From assembly GCA_035512695.1 (NCBI GenBank), contig DATKDL010000005.1, positions 1-45,133 of the forward strand: a stretch of DNA of 45,133 nt, written 5' to 3'. Under the pieces are notes generated by a model. That model was not told where the DNA came from and searched no databases. It was given only the letters and a program-made list of their open reading frames with translations. Both the position numbers and the translations under genes were made by a program. Positions within the stretch are counted from its first letter, which is position 1. Each line of letters begins with the position of its first letter. Shown one piece after another: positions 7,372 through 14,999 of the stretch. The stretch is from DATDOR01 sp035512695 (lineage in GTDB: Bacteria; Chloroflexota; Anaerolineae; Anaerolineales; JABWBV01).

Positions 7372-7998
7372 ATGCCCTCGATCAAGATCCTGATTGCCGA
7401 TGATCATCCGGTCATCCGGACCGCGCTGGCGAGCGTCATCTCCCGGGAACCCAACATGGAGGTGGTTGGCGAAGCGGTCAACGGTCATTCGGCCGTGAAG
7501 ATGTTCCGCAAGTGCCAGCCGGATATCACTTTGATGGACCTCAACATGCCGATCATGGATGGCCGGGAAGCGATCCGGGCGATCCGGGCGGACCATCCTG
7601 ACGCCCGTATCATCGTTCTGACGAACTACGACTCCGATGAGGACGTCAAGCAAGGATTGGCAGCCGGCGCGCAAGGCTATATGCTCAAGGACGCCTCACC
7701 GGACCAGCTGCTGGACACGATCCGGTCCGTCTTCGCCGGTGAAAAACATGTTCCGCAGCATTTGCTCGATAAAATCGAAGCCAATAAATCAAACCCGAAC
7801 CTGAGCCCCCGCGAGGTTGGCGTGCTGCGGCTGATGATGCGCGGGAAAAGCAATCGGGCGATCGGACTCGAACTTGGGATCACGGAAAGCACGGTCAAAT
7901 CCCACGTCAAGAACATCCTGATCAAGATGAGTGTGAACGACCGGACGCAGGCAGTCACGCTGGCGGTCCAGAGAGGCATTCTCTCTTTGGATAAGTGA
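7372..7998 (+). CDS. NarL/FixJ-type response regulator
   Basis: 208 aa. An N-terminal receiver domain (residues 1-120) has the acidic pair D10/D11, phospho-acceptor D56 (LMDLNMP), a conserved Thr in IIVLTNY and Lys in YMLKDA. A C-terminal LuxR-type helix-turn-helix (about 142-200: LSPREVGVLRLM..IGLELGITESTVKSHVKNI) binds DNA. No sensor kinase is adjacent, so its partner is unknown. It follows the MFS gene by 4 bp and precedes the STAS/RsbW module. A -10 box 6 nt before the ATG suggests its own leaderless transcript. Confidence 0.93.
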   Translation: MPSIKILIADDHPVIRTALASVISREPNMEVVGEAVNGHSAVKMFRKCQPDITLMDLNMPIMDGREAIRAIRADHPDARIIVLTNYDSDEDVKQGLAAGAQGYMLKDASPDQLLDTIRSVFAGEKHVPQHLLDKIEANKSNPNLSPREVGVLRLMMRGKSNRAIGLELGITESTVKSHVKNILIKMSVNDRTQAVTLAVQRGILSLDK

Positions 7999-8013
7999 GA
8001 AGCGTGATATACT
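7986..8013 (+). promoter_or_regulatory. Possible promoter of the STAS gene
   Basis: TTTGGA (7986-7991), 16-bp spacer, TATACT (8008-8013). The gene downstream has a clear GGAAAGAGGAG ribosome site, so its leader is conventional. Confidence 0.4.
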
Positions 8014-8052
8014 TTCCGACTGGATTTTCAACCCGCAACAAGGAAAGAGGAG

Positions 8053-8385
8053 ATGGAGATTACAACAACCGCCTACAACCGCTGTGACGTCATCAAAATG
8101 GCCGGCCGCGTGGACACCTACACGGCGCCGAAGCTCCAGGAAGCGATGGACGAGCTCATCAACGATGGCCATTACAACATCGTTTTCGACATGGCCGAAG
8201 TCGATTTTCTCTCGAGCAAAGGTCTGTGGGTGCTGACCGAGACCCAGAAAAAAACCAGGAAGCACAAGGGCAAGCTGGTCCTCGTGCACACCAACGAGAA
8301 GATCCGGGGTTCCTTCGAACTGGTCGGGATGGGCGGCTATTTTGATATCTTCGATGACATGACGGACGCAGTGGGAAGCTTCTAA
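8053..8385 (+). CDS. STAS-domain anti-sigma factor antagonist
   Basis: 110-aa single-domain STAS protein of the RsbV/SpoIIAA type. The conserved segment DFLSSKGLWVL carries the Ser that is phosphorylated by a partner HATPase kinase in this family; unphosphorylated protein sequesters the kinase and frees the sigma factor. A strong purine-rich ribosome site precedes the ATG. The RsbW-like kinase gene lies 88 bp downstream and a SpoIIE phosphatase converges from the right, giving all three partner-switch components; which sigma factor or output they control is not visible. Confidence 0.9.
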   Translation: MEITTTAYNRCDVIKMAGRVDTYTAPKLQEAMDELINDGHYNIVFDMAEVDFLSSKGLWVLTETQKKTRKHKGKLVLVHTNEKIRGSFELVGMGGYFDIFDDMTDAVGSF

Positions 8386-8392
8386 ATATTGA

Positions 8393-8441
8393 AAAAAAAA
8401 CCGGGAAGCGCCGTTCGATACGGCGCTTCCCGGTTTTTTTT
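8393..8441. terminator. Perfect 22-bp palindrome, bidirectional terminator
   Basis: Arms 8393-8414 and 8420-8441 with a 5-nt loop. A8 at the left base and T8 at the right make it terminator-like on both strands. It separates the STAS and RsbW-like genes, so the kinase would be transcribed by read-through or separately. Confidence 0.8.
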
Positions 8442-8472
8442 CGTCCATAGCGCTTCCACCACAACCCGATCC

Positions 8473-8880
8473 ATGCAGAGAAATAAGAAATTTCCCGGCC
8501 GCTTTGAAAGCCTGGAGGCGATCAGCCGTTTTGTGAAACAGGCCGCCGAGGATGCCGGTCTGGATGAGATGCAGATCTACTCCGTCGAACTCGCCGTCGA
8601 CGAAGCCTGCTCGAATATCATCGAGCACGCATATGGCGCAGAGGGTGTAGGCGAGATTCACTGCGCCTGCATCATCGAACCCGACGGGCTGACGATCGTG
8701 ATCAAAGACAAAGGGACGCCGTTCAATCCGGATGCGGTTCCGGATGTGAACACCACCCAGCCGCTCGAAGAGCGCAGACCGGGTGGAGCAGGAGTTTTCC
8801 TGATGCGCAAGGTGATGGACGCCGTCCGGTACGAGTTCACCGCGGACGGCAACGTCCTCACGATGAAGAAGAAAAAATAG
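8473..8880 (+). CDS. RsbW-like serine kinase / anti-sigma factor
   Basis: 135-aa HATPase protein of the anti-sigma kinase family. The N-box VELAVDEACSNIIEHAYG includes N48, followed by the G1 box IKDKGTPFNP and the G2 region RRPGGAGVFLMRKVMD. It should phosphorylate the neighbouring STAS protein. The start at 8473 (MQRNKKFPGRF) is chosen because the frame upstream to 8389 simply translates the palindrome. No Shine-Dalgarno is seen. Its stop codon directly abuts the stop of the convergent SpoIIE gene (TAG/CTA), with no intergenic base. Confidence 0.88.
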   Translation: MQRNKKFPGRFESLEAISRFVKQAAEDAGLDEMQIYSVELAVDEACSNIIEHAYGAEGVGEIHCACIIEPDGLTIVIKDKGTPFNPDAVPDVNTTQPLEERRPGGAGVFLMRKVMDAVRYEFTADGNVLTMKKKK

Positions 8881-10944
8881 CTATTCTTCCCGCTTCAAAA
8901 CCATCAATGTAATATCGTCCACCTGCGCGGCCTCGCCCACAAAGCCCTGCAGCTGCTCAATGATCGTCGCTTGAATCTGATGCGCCGGGTCGCCGGCGTG
9001 CAACCGGGCGACGTCGAGAAACGTTTCCACCTCAAAGAACTCCCCCTCCTCGTTGATCGCATCCGGGATACCGTCGGTGTACAGCAGGAGGACGTCCCCG
9101 GGTTCGACTACGACCTGGCGCTGCTCCCAGATCGCATCCTCCTCGATCCCGATCGGCATCCCGGTGACCCGCAGCGGTTCGACCGTGCCGTCCTCCGCCC
9201 GCAGCAGGTAAGGCGGATTGTGACCGGCGTTGCTGTAAGTGAGTTCTCCGGTTTCCGAGTTAAGCACCCCGAAAAAGACGGTCACAAACAACCTGGCGCG
9301 GGCGTCTTTGAGGATGCGCCGGTTGGCAGCGAAAAAGACGGTATCCGGGTCGAACTGGAATTCGGTTGCGTAGGTGCGGATCAGGGTCCGGCTGAGTGCC
9401 ATATAGAGCGCAGGGCCAACGCCCTTATCCGTGACATCGGCGATCAGGATCCCAAGACGCTTATCGTCCAACGGGATGAAATCGAAAAAATCACCTGCCA
9501 TTTGCCGGGCCGGGATGATCGTCACGGCCAATTCCCAACCGGGCCGGATCGGGATCTCGTCCGGGAAAAAGCTGGCCTGGATCTCGCCGGCGAATTCCAA
9601 CTCCTGTGCGGACCGCTGCAGATCGAGCGCCTCGAGATAGACCTGCGCCCGCCTCAGTGCCGAGGCGACCTGGGCCGCCAGCGCATTGACCCCCGGCAGC
9701 AGGGAGGCCAGCGCCCGCCCGGTCCAGGGCTGGACCAGCGCTTGCAGTTCGATGTAGATGAAACCGATCGGGGACTGCGTCTCGACCGCCAGCACCGGCG
9801 CGGAGATGATCGGGTTGTGCGGCGCCTGGGCCTCGCGCCAGGGCAGGTGGACGTCCGCCTCAAAAGCCTGCGTGCGCGGGTTTACGACCAGCCAGTCCCA
9901 GAACCGGTTCACGGCCGGGTACCACCCGGCCGGATGCCGCAGCAGGAATTCATCCGGGACGACCCAGATAATGACCCGCGCCGACGGGAACATGCTCGGC
10001 ACATGCTCGGACAGATAGGCCGGCAGGTCATCGATCCCGGGCGGACCGGTGATGATGTCCCGGCTGAGCGCCTCCAGCTGCATGAGCTGCCGGGACTGCT
10101 GCCGGCTGCTCTCGGCGGCACGACTGAGCTGCCGGGAGAGCAGCGAGACCATCGCAATTCCAGTCACGAAGAAAAGATAACTGAACACGTTGTTTTGGAT
10201 ATAGATCCCGGCTGCCAGGACGCCGAACGGATAAGCCAGGAACGGAACCCCCAGCGCCAGGAAAAAAAACTGTCCGATCCGCCGCCTGCTCTCGACGGCC
10301 GTGATCACGCCCTGCGCCCATACAATGTAAAGGATGAACCCGAGGTAGACCAGGGCGAACAGGACTACGTGCACCCCCACGGCCCCAATCGCCGGGGCCA
10401 CGTCGGGCGGCAGCAGGCTTTGAATCGGAATCCGCCCCCCCCATACCTGGTACAGGCGAATCGCAACCAGGCTGGATAGGATCACGGCCGAAGCATACAA
10501 CGTGAAAATTCGCAGATATACCCACCGGGAGGCTGTCGAAGCGTCTTTGCGCAAATGCCAGAATAGCTCGATCAGTTTACCGGCCAGCGGAAGCCAGAGC
10601 ACCTCCGGCCCGATGACCAGCAGGGCCGACCAGAGGATGACCCCCGAAAGCGAGCTATCCGAGTTTGCAAAGGTCCCCGGATGGATCTCTACGATCGTGT
10701 AGAAATTGAGCCTGCTGAACACCATCAGCAAAACCGCGATCAACACCATCCCGTGCCAGTTGGTGACGATCCGCCCCCAATCCGTGATGCGATACAGCCA
10801 GATCACACCGACCAAAGCCAGCGGAAAGGTGTATAGAAAGAAAAAGACATTCCCGACCCCCACGACCTGCCGCTGTTCGTTCATCGAGGTCAGCTCCGGC
10901 CAAAGCCAGCGCGCAACCCTGAAAATGACGTTTCTCCTCACCAC
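8881..10944 (-). CDS. Membrane SpoIIE-type PP2C phosphatase with GAF-like region
   Basis: 687 aa. About seven membrane helices (residues ~30-270) form a 7TM-like sensor. A coiled stretch and GAF-like region (~290-455) follow, then a C-terminal PP2C/SpoIIE phosphatase (~470-687). PP2C metal-site motifs are present: GDFFDF, ADVTDKGVGPALYMALS, LYTDGIPDA and VDDITLMVL. It probably dephosphorylates a STAS protein such as that at 8053 in response to a membrane signal. The GTG start at 10944 lies 7 nt after a perfect TATAAT on the minus strand and lacks a Shine-Dalgarno, implying a leaderless mRNA. It is convergent with the RsbW-like gene. Confidence 0.9.
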   Translation of the reverse strand: MVRRNVIFRVARWLWPELTSMNEQRQVVGVGNVFFFLYTFPLALVGVIWLYRITDWGRIVTNWHGMVLIAVLLMVFSRLNFYTIVEIHPGTFANSDSSLSGVILWSALLVIGPEVLWLPLAGKLIELFWHLRKDASTASRWVYLRIFTLYASAVILSSLVAIRLYQVWGGRIPIQSLLPPDVAPAIGAVGVHVVLFALVYLGFILYIVWAQGVITAVESRRRIGQFFFLALGVPFLAYPFGVLAAGIYIQNNVFSYLFFVTGIAMVSLLSRQLSRAAESSRQQSRQLMQLEALSRDIITGPPGIDDLPAYLSEHVPSMFPSARVIIWVVPDEFLLRHPAGWYPAVNRFWDWLVVNPRTQAFEADVHLPWREAQAPHNPIISAPVLAVETQSPIGFIYIELQALVQPWTGRALASLLPGVNALAAQVASALRRAQVYLEALDLQRSAQELEFAGEIQASFFPDEIPIRPGWELAVTIIPARQMAGDFFDFIPLDDKRLGILIADVTDKGVGPALYMALSRTLIRTYATEFQFDPDTVFFAANRRILKDARARLFVTVFFGVLNSETGELTYSNAGHNPPYLLRAEDGTVEPLRVTGMPIGIEEDAIWEQRQVVVEPGDVLLLYTDGIPDAINEEGEFFEVETFLDVARLHAGDPAHQIQATIIEQLQGFVGEAAQVDDITLMVLKREE

Positions 10945-10951
10945 GGGTGGA

Positions 10952-10957
10952 ATTATA
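10952..10957 (-). promoter_or_regulatory. -10 box of the membrane phosphatase gene
   Basis: Perfect TATAAT on the minus strand, 7 nt from the GTG start. The heptanucleotide array 10960-10994 occupies the spacer and -35 region. Confidence 0.75.
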
Positions 10958-10959
10958 CA

Positions 10960-10994
10960 GGTACCTGGTGCCTGGTACCTGGTACCTGGTGCTT
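10960..10994 (+). repeat. Five-unit heptanucleotide array
   Basis: GGTACCT, GGTGCCT, GGTACCT, GGTACCT, GGTGCTT in exact register, abutting the -10 box of the leftward phosphatase gene. Same family as 5233-5323. Confidence 0.93.
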
Positions 10995-10996
10995 AG

Positions 10997-11056
10997 AACC
11001 TATTCGAAAATTGTGGCGGCGAATTTGGGGGCGGCCTCAGAATTTTCGGATAGGTT
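10997..11056. repeat. Imperfect palindrome between divergent genes, upstream of hrcA
   Basis: 16-bp arms (10997-11012 and 11041-11056, one mismatch) ending in CGAAAATT/AATTTTCGG enclose GGCGGCGAATTTGGGGGCGG. A related core and outer arm occur downstream of hrcA at 12285-12384. It is not placed to terminate any gene. Confidence 0.75.
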
Positions 11057-11059
11057 TTT

Positions 11060-11094
11060 AGTGCTTAGTGCCTGGGGCTTGGTGCGTGGGGCTA
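11060..11094 (+). repeat. Five-unit degenerate heptanucleotide array
   Basis: AGTGCTT, AGTGCCT, GGGGCTT, GGTGCGT, GGGGCTA. The array at 10960-10994 and this one bracket the imperfect palindrome between them. Confidence 0.8.
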
Positions 11095-11137
11095 TGTTTG
11101 ATTTGTCTAAGAGTTTATGCGTGTGTTCCTCCCCCGC

Positions 11138-11166
11138 TTGACGCTCAATTTTGGGCATGGTATCAT
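11138..11166 (+). promoter_or_regulatory. hrcA-operon promoter
   Basis: TTGACG, 17-bp spacer, TATCAT, identical hexamers and spacing to the groESL promoter. CIRCE follows 15 bp downstream of the -10. Confidence 0.87.
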
Positions 11167-11181
11167 CAAAAATCAGGTCGA

Positions 11182-11208
11182 TTAGCACTCTCAAGTCGAG
11201 AGTGCTAA
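11182..11208. promoter_or_regulatory. CIRCE operator of hrcA-grpE-dnaK
   Basis: Perfect TTAGCACTC-N9-GAGTGCTAA in the leader of hrcA; HrcA autoregulation site. Confidence 0.96.
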
Positions 11209-11220
11209 TTAATTGCAATT

Positions 11221-12270
11221 ATGATCGCTTCCGATTTGACGGACCGCCAGAAGCTGATCCTGGTGCTCACCATCCAGGAATACACCAAGACCGCCCAGCC
11301 GGTGGCTTCGAACCGCCTGCTCCAGGAGTACGGTCTCGACCTGAGTTCGGCGACGGTGAGAAACGAGATGGCGGCGCTGGCAGATTCCGGCTATCTGCGC
11401 CAGCCGCACACCTCGGCGGGCAGGATCCCGACCGAGGAGGGTTTCCGCTTCTTCGTCGGGCAGCTCATGGGCCAGACCGAACTCCCGGCCACGACGCGCC
11501 AGACGATCGCCCACCAGTTTTTCCAGACCCGGCAGGACAGCGACGAATCGATGCGGCTTGCGGCTTCCGTGCTGGCCAAACAGTCCCATGCGGCTTCGCT
11601 GGTCACCGCCCCGCAGCATCTCCACGGGAAGTTCAAACACCTGGAGCTGATCTCGATCCGCGGGCGGCAAATCCTGCTGGTTCTCGTCATGCAAAGCGGC
11701 GAAGTCCGCCAGCAGATGCTCGACCTGGCCGACCATGTCCCGCAGGAAACGCTCAGCGCCACCGCCAACCGCATCACCGAACTGTGCGGGAGCAAGAACC
11801 AGAGCGGCATCGCCGTGCTCCCGCCCCAGCACGACGCCCTGACGGATGACATCCTCAAACTGGTCCGCGATCTGATGGACCAGGGCGAAGAAGGGCTCTC
11901 CGGCGAGGTCTACCGCGACGGGCTGCTCAATGTCCTGACCGAACCGGAGTTCGCCGAGAACGATTCAGCCCGGCGAGCCCTGCGCGTCCTGGAGGAGCGG
12001 CCGTTCCTCGAGAACCTGATCACCCAAACCGTTCGCAATACGGACATCGGCGTGGTCCAGGTCATCATCGGTGGGGAGGGAAACTGGGAAGAGCTCAGCG
12101 AATGCTCGATGGTCCTGGCCCGCTATGGGATCCACGGCACCGCCACCGGGACGCTGGGCGTGCTCGGACCGATCCGTATGCGCTACGGCCGGACCATCTC
12201 GACCGTCCGTTTCGTGGCCGGTCTGCTGAGCGATATGGTCCAGGAAAGCCACCGGCCGGCAGGTGAATAA
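11221..12270 (+). CDS. hrcA: Heat-inducible transcription repressor HrcA
   Basis: 349 aa, normal for HrcA, the CIRCE-binding repressor whose activity depends on GroE. The N-terminal winged helix (DLTDRQKLILVLTIQEYTKT; SSATVRNEMAALADSGYLRQPHTSAGRIPTEEGFR) is typical, and the C-terminal HrcA domain includes GGE-NWEELSECSMVLARY and RMRYGRTISTVRFVAGLLS. The ATG at 11221 sits 12 bp behind CIRCE; no Shine-Dalgarno is visible, but the predicted transcript start (~11173) gives a normal-length leader. It opens a probable hrcA-grpE-dnaK-dnaJ-prmA unit. Confidence 0.97.
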   Translation: MIASDLTDRQKLILVLTIQEYTKTAQPVASNRLLQEYGLDLSSATVRNEMAALADSGYLRQPHTSAGRIPTEEGFRFFVGQLMGQTELPATTRQTIAHQFFQTRQDSDESMRLAASVLAKQSHAASLVTAPQHLHGKFKHLELISIRGRQILLVLVMQSGEVRQQMLDLADHVPQETLSATANRITELCGSKNQSGIAVLPPQHDALTDDILKLVRDLMDQGEEGLSGEVYRDGLLNVLTEPEFAENDSARRALRVLEERPFLENLITQTVRNTDIGVVQVIIGGEGNWEELSECSMVLARYGIHGTATGTLGVLGPIRMRYGRTISTVRFVAGLLSDMVQESHRPAGE

Positions 12271-12284
12271 AGGCCAATTGAATA

Positions 12285-12384
12285 AGAAACGATCCGGAAA
12301 TGAGGGCGGCGATTTTGGGGCGGATGCGGCTCCGCCTCATCCGCCCCAAAAATCGCCGATCCTTCGAATTTTCGGATCGTTTCT
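12285..12384. repeat. Nested palindrome between hrcA and grpE
   Basis: Outer arms 12285-12296 and 12373-12384 (AGAAACGATCCG type) and an inner stem of about 19 bp (12308-12326 with 12338-12357). The core GGCGGCGATTTTGGGGCGG and arm AATTTTCGGAT resemble the element at 10997-11056, so hrcA is flanked by two related elements in the same orientation. No T run follows. Confidence 0.75.
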
Positions 12385-12409
12385 AATGGGAGGGGCGAAG
12401 GGATAACCG

Positions 12410-13021
12410 ATGGAACACGATAACGACATGCAGGAAAACGAAGATGTCTCGCCTGGGCCGGAGGAAGCGGCCGGGCGAAAGGCTGGATCGCCCACCGAGC
12501 GCGACGGCGAGCTGGTCGACGGCGAAGGCGAACCCATCGTCGCACTGACGATGAATGAATACGAACGCCTCCAGGAAGACCTTGAAAAGGTCCGCCTTGA
12601 GGCTGAAAAACACCTGGACAGCTGGCAGCGGGCGCTGGCGGATTACAACAACCTCCGCCGCCGGACCGAAATCGAGCGTGAGCAGATGCGCGGAGAGCTG
12701 GTCGGCAAGATCATCGGCCCCTTTCTCGATGTGCTGGACGATCTGGACCTAGCGGTCCGCAGCCGGCCGGCGGAGGGGGGTGAAGGCTCGTGGGGCGAGG
12801 GGATCGAACTGGTTTACCGTAAATTATTGAGCCGGCTCGAATCTGCCGGTGTGAGGGTGATGCAGGTTGAAGGGCTCGAATTCGACCCGCATTTCCACGA
12901 AGCCATCACCCATGAAGAGAACGAAGCGTTCGAAAGCGGCCGGATCATCGCAGTGGTGAAGCCCGGGTATCTGATCGGCGATCGCGTCTTGAAGCCCGCC
13001 ATGGTCCGCGTCGCAGCTTAG
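12410..13021 (+). CDS. grpE: Nucleotide exchange factor GrpE
   Basis: 203 aa. An acidic, disordered N-terminus precedes the long coiled-coil helix (NEYERLQEDLEKVRLEAEKHLDSWQRALADYNNLRRRTE). The C-terminal beta domain ends KPGYLIGDRVLKPAMVRVA, the GrpE signature. It releases ADP from DnaK. A purine-rich GAAGGGA about 8 nt upstream supports the start. It lies 139 bp after hrcA with a nested palindrome in the gap, and 10 bp before dnaK. Confidence 0.96.
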   Translation: MEHDNDMQENEDVSPGPEEAAGRKAGSPTERDGELVDGEGEPIVALTMNEYERLQEDLEKVRLEAEKHLDSWQRALADYNNLRRRTEIEREQMRGELVGKIIGPFLDVLDDLDLAVRSRPAEGGEGSWGEGIELVYRKLLSRLESAGVRVMQVEGLEFDPHFHEAITHEENEAFESGRIIAVVKPGYLIGDRVLKPAMVRVAA

Positions 13022-13031
13022 GAGAACTATT

Positions 13032-14936
13032 ATGCCAAAAATTATCGGAATCGATCTCGGGACCACAAACTCCGTCGTCGCCGTCATGCAGGGCGGCGAG
13101 CCGGTCGTCATCCCTTCCCGAGAGGGCGAGCGCCTGATCCCCTCCGTCGTCGCCGTCAATAAGAACGGCGAGCGGCTGGTGGGGCGCGTTGCCCGCAATC
13201 AGTCCGTCACCAATCCGACCAATACGATCTTCTCGGTCAAACGGCTGATGGGCGGTCGTTTTGAGGACCCTGAGGTCCAGCGCGCCGTCTCGCGAGCCCC
13301 CTACCAGATCACCAAGGCGCCGAACGGCGACGTCCGAGTCACGCTCGACAACCGCGAGTATTCGCCTCCCGAGATCTCGGCCATGATCCTGGGCAAGATC
13401 AAATCCGATGCGGAGGCGTATCTCGGCGAACCGGTGACCCAGGCCGTCATCACCGTCCCGGCCTATTTCAACGACTCGCAGCGGAACGCCACCAAGGATG
13501 CCGGCAAGATCGCCGGCCTGGAAGTGCTGCGGATCATCAACGAACCGACAGCCTCCTCCCTGGCCTATGGCCTCGACAAGAAAACCAACGAGATCATCGC
13601 CGTTTATGACCTGGGCGGCGGCACCTTCGACATATCGATCCTCGACGTCGGCGACGGCGTCTTCCAGGTTCGCTCCACCTCCGGGGATACCTTCCTCGGC
13701 GGCGACGATTTCGACCAGCGCATCATCGACCACCTGGCCGACGAATTCGCCCGCGAAACCGGGATCGACCTGCGCAAGGACCGCCAGTCCTTGCAGCGGC
13801 TCAAAGAGGCGGCCGAGAAGGCCAAGATTGAGCTGTCCACGACGATGCAGACCGAGATCAACCTGCCCTATATCACCGCCGACGCAGACGGGCCGAAACA
13901 CCTGGTGACCAACCTGTCCCGCGCAAAGTTCGAACAGCTCACCGCCGATCTGATCGAACGGACTCTCGGCCCCTGCCGGCAGTCTCTCAAAGACGCCGGG
14001 CTGACCGCCGCCGACGTCCACGAGGTCGTCCTGGTCGGTGGGATGACCCGCATGCCGGCCATCCAGGAAGCGGTCACGAAGTTCTTCGACAAGGCTCCGC
14101 ACAAGGGCGTCAACCCGGACGAGGTCGTCGCGATCGGCGCAGCGATCCAGGCGGGCGTGCTCGGCGGCGACGTCAAGGACATCCTCCTGCTCGACGTCAC
14201 CCCGCTGACGCTCTCGGTCGAAACGCTTGGCGGGGTGGCCACTTCGATGATCGAGCGCAACACGACCATCCCGACCCGCAAGAGCCAGATCTATTCCACC
14301 GCCACCGACAGCCAGCCGCAGGTCGAAATCCACGTCGTCCAGGGTGAGCGCCCGATGGCGGCTGATAACAAGTCCCTGGGCAAGTTCATCCTGGACGGGA
14401 TCCCGCCCGCGCCGCGCGGCGTCCCGCAGATCGAGGTCACCTTCGACATCGACGCCAACGGTATCCTCAAAGTGACAGCGCAGGATAAGGCCACCGGGCG
14501 CAAGCAGGACATCACGATCACGGCCTCATCAGGCCTTTCCGACTCCGAGGTCGATCGCATGCGGGAGGAGGCCGAATCCCACGCCGAGGAAGACCAGAAG
14601 CGCAAGGAGGCGATCGAAGCCCGCAACACCGCCGACAATTCCATCTACACCGCCGAGAAAGCGCTGCGCGACCTGGGCGATAAGGTGCCGGCCGATGTCC
14701 GGTCAAATGTCGAAGTCGCCGTCGCCGATGTCCGCTCCGCCCTGGAAGGGGACGACACCGCTGCGATCAACACCTCGGTCGAGAAACTCAACGTCGTCAT
14801 CCAATCGATCGGCGCGGCCGCCTACCAGGCCTCCCCCGACGGCGGGGCGATGCCCCCCGAAGAAGATATGAGCGAACCCGGGGATGGAGCGGATGAGGAA
14901 GAGGATGTGATCGAGGGCGAGTTCAAAGAGACCTAA
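13032..14936 (+). CDS. dnaK: Molecular chaperone DnaK (Hsp70)
   Basis: 634 aa, full length. ATPase-domain signatures: GIDLGTTNSVV (residues 5-15), DLGGGTFDISILD (~197-209) and VVLVGGMTRMPAIQ (~334). The interdomain linker DILLLDVTPLTLSVET and the substrate domain follow, and the tail ends EEDVIEGEFKE. A GGAGAAC ribosome site precedes the ATG. It lies directly behind grpE; dnaJ follows after a strong palindrome. It folds nascent and heat-damaged proteins with GrpE and DnaJ. Confidence 0.98.
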   Translation: MPKIIGIDLGTTNSVVAVMQGGEPVVIPSREGERLIPSVVAVNKNGERLVGRVARNQSVTNPTNTIFSVKRLMGGRFEDPEVQRAVSRAPYQITKAPNGDVRVTLDNREYSPPEISAMILGKIKSDAEAYLGEPVTQAVITVPAYFNDSQRNATKDAGKIAGLEVLRIINEPTASSLAYGLDKKTNEIIAVYDLGGGTFDISILDVGDGVFQVRSTSGDTFLGGDDFDQRIIDHLADEFARETGIDLRKDRQSLQRLKEAAEKAKIELSTTMQTEINLPYITADADGPKHLVTNLSRAKFEQLTADLIERTLGPCRQSLKDAGLTAADVHEVVLVGGMTRMPAIQEAVTKFFDKAPHKGVNPDEVVAIGAAIQAGVLGGDVKDILLLDVTPLTLSVETLGGVATSMIERNTTIPTRKSQIYSTATDSQPQVEIHVVQGERPMAADNKSLGKFILDGIPPAPRGVPQIEVTFDIDANGILKVTAQDKATGRKQDITITASSGLSDSEVDRMREEAESHAEEDQKRKEAIEARNTADNSIYTAEKALRDLGDKVPADVRSNVEVAVADVRSALEGDDTAAINTSVEKLNVVIQSIGAAAYQASPDGGAMPPEEDMSEPGDGADEEEDVIEGEFKET

Positions 14937-14940
14937 ATTG

Positions 14941-14989
14941 AAAAACCAGGCGTTTGCGGCGGCTTCGCCGCCGCAAACGCCTGGTTTTT
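14941..14989. terminator. Perfect 23-bp palindrome after dnaK
   Basis: Arms 14941-14963 and 14967-14989, loop of three, with A5 and T6 runs at the bases. It is terminator-like on both strands. It ends 10 bp before the dnaJ ATG, where a ribosome site would normally lie, so dnaJ expression probably depends on read-through or a separate start. Confidence 0.85.
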
Positions 14990-14999
14990 TCACATTTCT

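Noticed and set aside
12945..14333. 462-aa minus-strand open frame over dnaK
   Set aside because: Antisense shadow of dnaK with low-complexity Gly/Asp/Arg composition.
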